Assembly (NCBI GenBank): GCA_934402155.1
Contig: CAKRTP010000006.1
Coordinates: forward strand, 1-30,651
Length of the DNA stretch: 30,651 nucleotides
Direction: 5' to 3'
DNA from: an uncultured Blautia sp.
GTDB taxonomy: Bacteria; Bacillota; Clostridia; Lachnospirales; Lachnospiraceae
In this document: positions 25,713 through 30,651 of the stretch, piece by piece
Position numbering within the stretch: the stretch's first letter is position 1
Layout: each line of letters opens with the position of its first letter
Translations under genes and position numbers: made by a program
Notes under the pieces: model-generated
The model's input: only the letters and a program-made list of their open reading frames with translations
Databases searched by the model: none
What the model was told of the DNA's origin: nothing

Positions 25713-26618
25713 TCATTTTCTGCGGCTGGCCATCTCCATGATCAGCTCCGTCAGAAATTTATTTTTGTTGCTCAGGCTGTTCAGAACGGTTTCTGCCTGT
25801 TCTGACAGTTTGTGAACCTGTTCTGATGCCTTATCCACACCAAACAGTGTTACATAAGTAACCTTGTTGTTTTTTTCATCACTGTGCACCGGTTTGCCAA
25901 GTTCCTGACTTGTGCTGATGACATCCAGAATATCATCCTGAATCTGAAATGCCAGTCCGATAGCAGAGGCAGCCTTCTCGATCTGAACAGTCTGCTCCTC
26001 ATTCGCACCACCCAGAACAGCACCAGTCATCATAGAAGCCTCGATCAGTGCCGAAGTCTTGTGTTCATAGATATAATCCAGCATCTCTCTGGATATCTGT
26101 TTGCCGTCATTCTCCACATCCACACTCTGACCGCCAAGCATTCCAAAAATTCCTGTCTTTTCTGACATAATCTTAAGTGCACGGATCACCCTGTCCGGAT
26201 CAGAAGTCATCTCAAATGCCCTGAACATCGTTTCATATGCGTAATTAAGCAGACTTACCCCACTCAGGACTCCCATGGCTTCACCATAAACTTTGTGTGT
26301 AGTCAGACGACCTCTCCGGTAATCATCATTATCAATCGCCGGAAGATCATCATGGATCAGCGAATGGGTATGGATCATCTCGATTCCTGCCATAAAAGGT
26401 TCTGCAAGACGCTCATCCTTTCCAAACATCCGGAATGTCTCCAGAAGAAGGATCGGTCTTAATCTTTTGCCCCCGGCACGCATGCTGTAATTCATCGCCT
26501 CAGCCATTGTTTTTGCAAATCCGGATTCTTCCGGGAGCCATCTGGATATCACATCCTCCGCATGCGCTGTTCTTATCTGCAATTCTTCTTTAAAATTCTC
26601 GTAATGTTCCATCCTCAT
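25713..26618 (-). CDS. ispA: Geranylgeranyl/farnesyl diphosphate synthase
   Basis: A 301-residue short-chain prenyl diphosphate synthase making farnesyl (or geranyl) diphosphate from IPP and DMAPP. The first aspartate-rich motif is HDDLPAIDNDD (89-99), with RRGRLTTHKVYGEAM after it, and the second is IQDDILD, both needed for magnesium and diphosphate binding. GGKRLRP at 49-55 binds IPP. Product chain length is not readable with certainty. The start overlaps xseB by 29 bases (or 23 if the second ATG is used); neither has a strong ribosome binding site, so coupling to xseB translation is likely. Confidence 0.94.
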   Translation of the reverse strand: MRMEHYENFKEELQIRTAHAEDVISRWLPEESGFAKTMAEAMNYSMRAGGKRLRPILLLETFRMFGKDERLAEPFMAGIEMIHTHSLIHDDLPAIDNDDYRRGRLTTHKVYGEAMGVLSGVSLLNYAYETMFRAFEMTSDPDRVIRALKIMSEKTGIFGMLGGQSVDVENDGKQISREMLDYIYEHKTSALIEASMMTGAVLGGANEEQTVQIEKAASAIGLAFQIQDDILDVISTSQELGKPVHSDEKNNKVTYVTLFGVDKASEQVHKLSEQAETVLNSLSNKNKFLTELIMEMASRRK

Positions 26619-26805
26619 CCATCTGGAGCATTTTCTTTTCTACTGTATCCAGCTTATCGCTGCAGTATTTGAGAAGCTCCATTCCTTCTTTATAAAAACG
26701 AAAAGAATCCTCCAGGGATGTCTGGCTGTCTTCAAGCTTCACAGCCAGAGCATCCAATTCCTGAAAGACTTCTTCTATTGTCTTTGCTTCTGTTATTTCT
26801 GTCAT
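26590..26805 (-). CDS. xseB: Exodeoxyribonuclease VII small subunit
   Basis: A 71-residue helical protein, the small subunit of exonuclease VII, several copies of which bind one XseA. The family pattern is clear: TIEEVFQELDALAVKLEDSQTSLEDSFRFYKEGMELLKYC. The ATG overlaps the xseA stop (ATGA), with AGGAGG inside the end of xseA. Confidence 0.93.
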   Translation of the reverse strand: MTEITEAKTIEEVFQELDALAVKLEDSQTSLEDSFRFYKEGMELLKYCSDKLDTVEKKMLQMDEDGTLREF

Positions 26806-28031
26806 TCTTTCCTCCTGCTGTCAAAAACACCATCTTCTGGCAGGACTTCTGAAATCTCAGCCCGGATGATACCATCTGCTACAGCAATTTCCACTCTGTC
26901 CCCCGGCTCAACCTGAGAAACTGAAACAATGCCTCTGCCACTTTTATCTGAAACAAAAGAATAACCCTGGTTCATTTTGGACAGCGGTGATAATCCCTGA
27001 TATCTTTCCAGATAAAGCTCCAGTCTGTGTCTGTACTGACGGATTTTGGCATCCATGGCCCGTCTCAGTATCTCATCAAAATCTGTCAGCATCTGCCGTT
27101 TGTCACGAAGACGGCTCTCGGGACTTAAATACCGAAGGCGCATCTGATATTGTCCAAGCCTTACCCTCTGAATCTCCAGTTTATCCCGCAGAACACGCTG
27201 AAAACGTTCCTTATAACCGCCAAGTGCATGCAGCACCTGCACAAAATCATCAACTGCAAGTTCAGCAGCTGCGGATGGTGTCGGTGCACGCAGATCAGCA
27301 GCAAAGTCTGCAATCGTAAAATCCGTCTCATGTCCAACTGCAGATATAACCGGGGTTCGGCACTCAAAGATTGCCCTCGCAACCTTCTCCTCATTGAATG
27401 CCCAGAGATCCTCTATCGAACCGCCGCCGCGTCCTACAATAATTGTATCCACACCTGCCGCATCAAGCATGCGGATTCCCTTCACAATACTGTCTGCTGC
27501 ACCCTCTCCCTGGACCAGTGCCGGATACAGAATGATCTGCAGATATGGATTTCTTCGCAGAGAAATATTTCGGATATCCTGCACTGCCGCACCTGTAGGT
27601 GCGGTCACAACACCAAGTCTGCGTATAAAACGGGGAATTGGCTGCTTATATTCCGGAGCAAACATCCCCATTTCTTCCAGTTCTGCCTTTAGTGCCAGAA
27701 ATCTCTCATAAAGTGCACCAGCACCCTCCAGAGTGATCTCTCTTGCATACATCTGATAGCGTCCATCTCTCTCATAAACATCAACAGCACCGCCTACTAC
27801 CACACGGTCTCCATCCTTCATACGAAAGGCAAGGCCTCTGCGTTGTCCTGCAAACATCACGCAGGAAAGCACTCCTGTCTCATCTTTAAGTGAAAAATAA
27901 ATATGTCCGCTTGTATGATATTTGCAGTTTGAGACTTCTCCTTTGACGTACAGCTTCTTCAGAACATAATCCTGTATAAACATGTTTTTGACATAGCGGT
28001 TAACCTGTCCTACAGAATAAATTGTTTTCAT
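26802..28031 (-). CDS. xseA: Exodeoxyribonuclease VII large subunit
   Basis: A 409-residue nuclease subunit that degrades single-stranded DNA from both ends. It has an N-terminal OB fold (about 1-100, with VKGEVSNCKYHTSGHIYFSLKDE), the catalytic core with VVTAPTGAAVQDI, VGRGGGSIEDLWAFNEE and SAVGHETDFTIADFAADLRAPTPSAAAE, then a C-terminal coiled coil. The ATG abuts the nusB stop codon with no gap. In Bacillus folD lies between nusB and xseA; here it is missing. Confidence 0.96.
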   Translation of the reverse strand: MKTIYSVGQVNRYVKNMFIQDYVLKKLYVKGEVSNCKYHTSGHIYFSLKDETGVLSCVMFAGQRRGLAFRMKDGDRVVVGGAVDVYERDGRYQMYAREITLEGAGALYERFLALKAELEEMGMFAPEYKQPIPRFIRRLGVVTAPTGAAVQDIRNISLRRNPYLQIILYPALVQGEGAADSIVKGIRMLDAAGVDTIIVGRGGGSIEDLWAFNEEKVARAIFECRTPVISAVGHETDFTIADFAADLRAPTPSAAAELAVDDFVQVLHALGGYKERFQRVLRDKLEIQRVRLGQYQMRLRYLSPESRLRDKRQMLTDFDEILRRAMDAKIRQYRHRLELYLERYQGLSPLSKMNQGYSFVSDKSGRGIVSVSQVEPGDRVEIAVADGIIRAEISEVLPEDGVFDSRRKE

Positions 28032-28541
28032 TTAATTAGAGCTTTCTTCTGATTTCTGAGCTTCCTTCTTTGATGAACGGATGATGATCTTGGCCTGATG
28101 AGCAGGACGACGTTTCTTAGGTGTCTCACCGGAATCTTTCCTGCCGCTTGCGATCTTGCCAAGAATTCCATTTACAAAAGAACCGGAATCCTCGCCGCCA
28201 AACATTTTTGCCAGTTCTACCGCCTCATTGATCGCAACACCGACCGGAACGTCCTCATCAAATTTCATCTCATATACTGCCAGGCGAAGCGCAGTCAGGT
28301 CTACTCTGTTCATACGGGTAGTCTTCCATCCATGACTGTAATCATTCAGAATCTGATCGATTTCTTCCAGATGCTCCAGAATATGCTGGTATTTTTCCTG
28401 CATTGCTTCCTGATCTTTATCCTCCAGTTCTCCAAGTGTTTCAAAATACATGGATACCTGGTCTGACATTTCGTCTTCTGAATTAAACTGTGTCATAAAC
28501 AGCAGTTTAAAAATATGTTCTCTCTGTTCGCTTCTTCGCAT
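28032..28541 (-). CDS. nusB: Transcription antitermination factor NusB
   Basis: A 169-residue NusB, which joins NusE (S10) at boxA to keep RNA polymerase going through rRNA operons. The helical core is clear: MRRSEQREHIFKLLFMTQF, WKTTRMNRVDLTALRLAVYEM and VPVGVAINEAVELAKMFGGEDSGSFVNGILGKI. After residue about 135 there is a Lys/Arg-rich tail of roughly 33 residues that most NusB proteins (130-150 residues) lack. AGGAGG precedes the ATG. The yqhY/asp23-nusB order is as in Bacillus. Confidence 0.95.
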   Translation of the reverse strand: MRRSEQREHIFKLLFMTQFNSEDEMSDQVSMYFETLGELEDKDQEAMQEKYQHILEHLEEIDQILNDYSHGWKTTRMNRVDLTALRLAVYEMKFDEDVPVGVAINEAVELAKMFGGEDSGSFVNGILGKIASGRKDSGETPKKRRPAHQAKIIIRSSKKEAQKSEESSN

Positions 28542-28559
28542 TTTTCCTCCTAAGCCACT

Positions 28560-28574
28560 GTCCCAAGCCGGGAC
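28560..28574 (-). other. Small hairpin ahead of nusB
   Basis: GTCCC (28560-28564) and GGGAC (28570-28574) form a 5-bp GC-rich stem with a 5-base loop, just before the nusB ribosome binding site. There is no T run, so it may only affect mRNA stability or translation. Confidence 0.35.
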
Positions 28575-28583
28575 TTTTATAAA

Positions 28584-28612
28584 GAAAAAAGGAAAGAGTT
28601 ACTTTCCTTTTT
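28584..28612 (-). terminator. Possible weak terminator or attenuator after asp23
   Basis: AAAAAGGAAAG (28586-28596) and CTTTCCTTTTT (28602-28612) form an 11-bp stem with a 5-base loop that includes the asp23 stop codon; T-rich sequence follows on the minus strand. The stem is AT-rich, so termination may be partial, setting a ratio between asp23 and the downstream operon. Confidence 0.5.
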
Positions 28613-28985
28613 CGTTTTCCATATCAACGCCTGCAATGCGGATATTTACATCTGCCACTTCCAGGCCGGTCATGTTTTCAATGGACGATTTCACCTTTTC
28701 CTGAACTTTCTTGCTGACTGCAAGAATATTCTTGCCGAACTCGATATTCAGTGTCAGGTCTACAGTAACAACTCCTTCAAGGACTGTCACCTTGACTCCC
28801 TTGGAAAGATTCTTCACTCCGAGTTTGCTTACCAGCTCGTTGGTGATATTCCCTTCCATGGATGCAACTCCGTCAACTTCTGTAGCTGCCAGCCCTGCGA
28901 TGACTGTTACAACTTCATCAGCAATCTGTACTTCGCCGATTCCCCCTACATCCTGTAATTTATAGGTTGTTCTTTTTTCTGCCAT
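28599..28985 (-). CDS. Asp23/Gls24 family protein (YqhY-like)
   Basis: A 128-residue Asp23/Gls24 (DUF322) protein. It shows GEVQIADEVVTVIAGLAATEVDGVASM, then GVKVTVLEGVVTVDLTLNIEFGKNILAVSKKVQEKVKSSIENMTGLEVADVNIRIAGVDM. Members are abundant cell-envelope or stress-related proteins; YqhY of Bacillus is linked to acetyl-CoA carboxylase control and lies beside accBC, which are absent here. The exact role is unclear. AGGAGG at 28993-28998 precedes the ATG. It is the first gene after its own extended -10 promoter and heads the nusB operon. Confidence 0.92.
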   Translation of the reverse strand: MAEKRTTYKLQDVGGIGEVQIADEVVTVIAGLAATEVDGVASMEGNITNELVSKLGVKNLSKGVKVTVLEGVVTVDLTLNIEFGKNILAVSKKVQEKVKSSIENMTGLEVADVNIRIAGVDMENEKGK

Positions 28986-29029
28986 TCCAACTCCTCCTAC
29001 GGACTCCGAATCTAAATTTACATAGGTTT

Positions 29030-29038
29030 AGTATATCA
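29030..29038 (-). promoter_or_regulatory. Extended -10 promoter for asp23-nusB
   Basis: TGATATACT on the minus strand is an extended -10 with one mismatch in the hexamer; no good -35 lies 16-18 bases upstream. The predicted start near 29023 gives a 5' leader of about 38 bases. Confidence 0.55.
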
Positions 29039-29061
29039 AATCTGTGCAAAAAATAAAAGGT

Positions 29062-30651
29062 TTATTTACTGAATTCTGTCAGTACCAGATCCGGATTACG
29101 GTCTTCTGTCATACCAACACTCCATGCATTGACAAACAGAAGAAGCGGATTGCCTTTAAGGTCTGTAACTTTCTTCATATCAGAGGTTCCGGCAATCTTC
29201 GCCACATCAACTTCTTCCTTGTTTGCAATCCAGCGGATATGCTCATATGGAAGATTTTCCAGACGGATCTCAACATTATACTCATTTTCCAGACGGTATT
29301 TGAGGACATCAAACTGCAGAACACCTACAACACCCACGATAATTTCTTCCATACCTGTATTAAATTCCTGGAAAATCTGAATTGCACCTTCCTGGGCGAT
29401 CTGATTGATACCTTTGACAAACTGTTTACGCTTCATAGTATCAAGCTGACGCACACGGGCAAAATGCTCCGGTGCAAATGTCGGGATTCCTTCAAATGCA
29501 AACTTACGTCCCGGTGCACAGATCGTATCACCAATGGAGAAAATACCCGGGTCAAAAACTCCTATGATATCCCCGGCATATGCTTCATCTACCACATGAC
29601 GGGATTCCGCCATCATCTGCTGCGGCTGAAGAAGACGCATTTTCTTTTCACCCTGGACATGATAAACTTCCTGGGATGCATCGAATTTACCGGAACAGAT
29701 ACGCATGAATGCGATTCTGTCTCGATGTGCCTTGTTCATATTCGCCTGAATCTTAAACACAAATGCAGAGAAATCATCAGACATCGGATCGATCTCTCCC
29801 TCATTTGATTTTCTGGAAAGAGGAGAGGTAGTCATCTTGAGGAAATGCTCAAGGAATGTCTCCACACCAAAGTTTGTAAGAGCTGAACCAAAAAATACCG
29901 GTGTCATGTTTCCCTTGCTTACCTGTTCCTGGTCAAACTCTACAGCAGCTCCATCCAGAAGTTCGATCTCATCCATAAGCTGTTCTCTCTGATCCGGATC
30001 TACAATAGCATCAAGACGCTCATCATCAATATCTATTTCCTCGATCACACCCTCCTTGGTTCCCTTCTGAGTATCTGAGAAAGTCAGGACTTTATGTGTA
30101 TTTCTGTCATAAACTCCACGGAATTTTTTACCGGAACCAATCGGCCAGTTGATCGGACAGGTTGCGATTCCAAGTTCTTTTTCTATTTCATCCAGAAGAT
30201 CAAACGTATCATTTGCATCTCTGTCCATCTTATTGATAAAAGTAAAGATAGGAATATGTCTCATAACACAGACCTTAAACAGCTTTCTTGTCTGTGCCTC
30301 GACACCTTTGCTTCCGTCAATGACCATGACTGCGGAATCCGCTGCCATCAGTGTACGGTAGGTATCCTCTGAGAAATCCTGATGGCCTGGTGTATCCAGA
30401 ATATTGATACAATATCCATCATAGTGAAACTGTAATACTGAAGAGGTTACTGAAATACCTCTTTCTTTTTCTATTTCCATCCAGTCAGATACTGCATGGC
30501 GGGCAGTTGCCTTACCTTTTACACTACCAGCCAGGTTGATTGCACCTCCATACAGCAGAAATTTCTCTGTCAGAGTTGTCTTACCGGCATCCGGGTGAGA
30601 GATAATGGCAAAAGTTCTTCTTTTTTCTATTTCTTTCGCATACTTAGACAC
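29062..30651 (-). CDS. prfC: Peptide chain release factor 3
   Basis: A translational GTPase that removes RF1 or RF2 from the ribosome after peptide release. Of the 529 residues in the window, the GTPase motifs are SHPDAGKTTLTEK (18-30), DTPGHQDFSEDTYR (86-99) and NKMD (140-143). The later domains include KRKQFVKGINQIAQEGAIQIF, typical of RF3. The length equals the E. coli protein, which suggests it is complete. The first codon seen is GTG at 30649-30651, the very edge of the window. It may be the true start, but upstream sequence and ribosome binding site are not visible. No clear terminator follows the stop. Confidence 0.93.
   Translation of the reverse strand: MSKYAKEIEKRRTFAIISHPDAGKTTLTEKFLLYGGAINLAGSVKGKATARHAVSDWMEIEKERGISVTSSVLQFHYDGYCINILDTPGHQDFSEDTYRTLMAADSAVMVIDGSKGVEAQTRKLFKVCVMRHIPIFTFINKMDRDANDTFDLLDEIEKELGIATCPINWPIGSGKKFRGVYDRNTHKVLTFSDTQKGTKEGVIEEIDIDDERLDAIVDPDQREQLMDEIELLDGAAVEFDQEQVSKGNMTPVFFGSALTNFGVETFLEHFLKMTTSPLSRKSNEGEIDPMSDDFSAFVFKIQANMNKAHRDRIAFMRICSGKFDASQEVYHVQGEKKMRLLQPQQMMAESRHVVDEAYAGDIIGVFDPGIFSIGDTICAPGRKFAFEGIPTFAPEHFARVRQLDTMKRKQFVKGINQIAQEGAIQIFQEFNTGMEEIIVGVVGVLQFDVLKYRLENEYNVEIRLENLPYEHIRWIANKEEVDVAKIAGTSDMKKVTDLKGNPLLLFVNAWSVGMTEDRNPDLVLTEFSK

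Noticed and set aside
29044..29808. Plus-strand open frame of 254 codons opposite prfC
   Set aside because: It is antisense to the conserved RF3 C-terminal region and resembles nothing; a shadow frame.
1..30651. Mobile element, prophage, CRISPR array or defence island
   Set aside because: All long frames belong to housekeeping or sporulation families in conserved order; XerD is of the chromosomal type, and no direct-repeat arrays or transposase motifs were seen.

Overview
The window looks like core chromosome from a low-to-moderate GC, endospore-lineage Firmicute. The likeliest source is a gut Lachnospiraceae (Blautia/Ruminococcus/Dorea type). This rests on spo0A, spoIVB and spoIIM, strong AGGAGG ribosome binding sites, an Asp23/NusB/Xse/Dxs/TlyA/ArgR/RecN/SpoIVB/Spo0A gene string as in Bacillus and Clostridia, and a Gram-positive IscR-IscS-IscU cluster. 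I placed it by recognising protein families, not by any search. I saw no IS element, prophage, CRISPR array, tRNA or rRNA gene.

Layout. 1-3206 (+): a PHP-domain histidinol-phosphatase and an amylosucrase-like GH13 enzyme whose N-terminus carries eight decapeptide repeats. The pair has an extended -10 promoter and ends at a bidirectional terminator. 3290-7975 (-): iscR-iscS-iscU followed by a CtpE-like P-type cation ATPase with a TTG start. The iscR promoter region holds a near match to the IscR type 1 operator. 8101-9432 (+): a divergent SpoVB/MurJ-like flippase. 9678-10709 (+): DAHP synthase with its own promoter, converging on xerD at a 20-bp terminator stem. 10782-15854 (-): xerD, spoIIM, rny (RNase Y), recX and recA, with two LexA-like boxes at recA. 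16119-17567 (-): glycogen synthase glgA. 17662-19877 (-): spo0A and spoIVB, each in its own unit. 19984-28985 (-): an overlapping operon asp23-nusB-xseA-xseB-ispA-dxs-tlyA-nadK-argR-recN. 29062-30651 (-): prfC, whose GTG start touches the window edge.

The genes fall into a few jobs. Fe-S cluster assembly is under iron-sulfur feedback (iscRSU). DNA repair and SOS are covered by recA, recX, recN and xseAB. RNA turnover and transcription control are covered by rny and nusB. Isoprenoid precursor supply comes from dxs and ispA, and NADP supply from nadK. The sporulation decision and mother-cell steps are covered by spo0A, spoIVB, spoIIM and possibly the SpoVB-like flippase. Carbohydrate storage and metabolism are covered by glgA and the GH13 enzyme. 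Several four-base ATGA overlaps and abutting stops and starts show tight translational coupling in the dxs operon.

I did not find a convincing undescribed multi-gene system. The best leads are regulatory or structural: the iscR operator with a second dyad, the repeat-tailed GH13 enzyme, the ATPase attached to the isc operon, a sigma-E-like promoter inside a terminator ahead of spoIIM, and an inverted pair of 0A-like sites upstream of spo0A.
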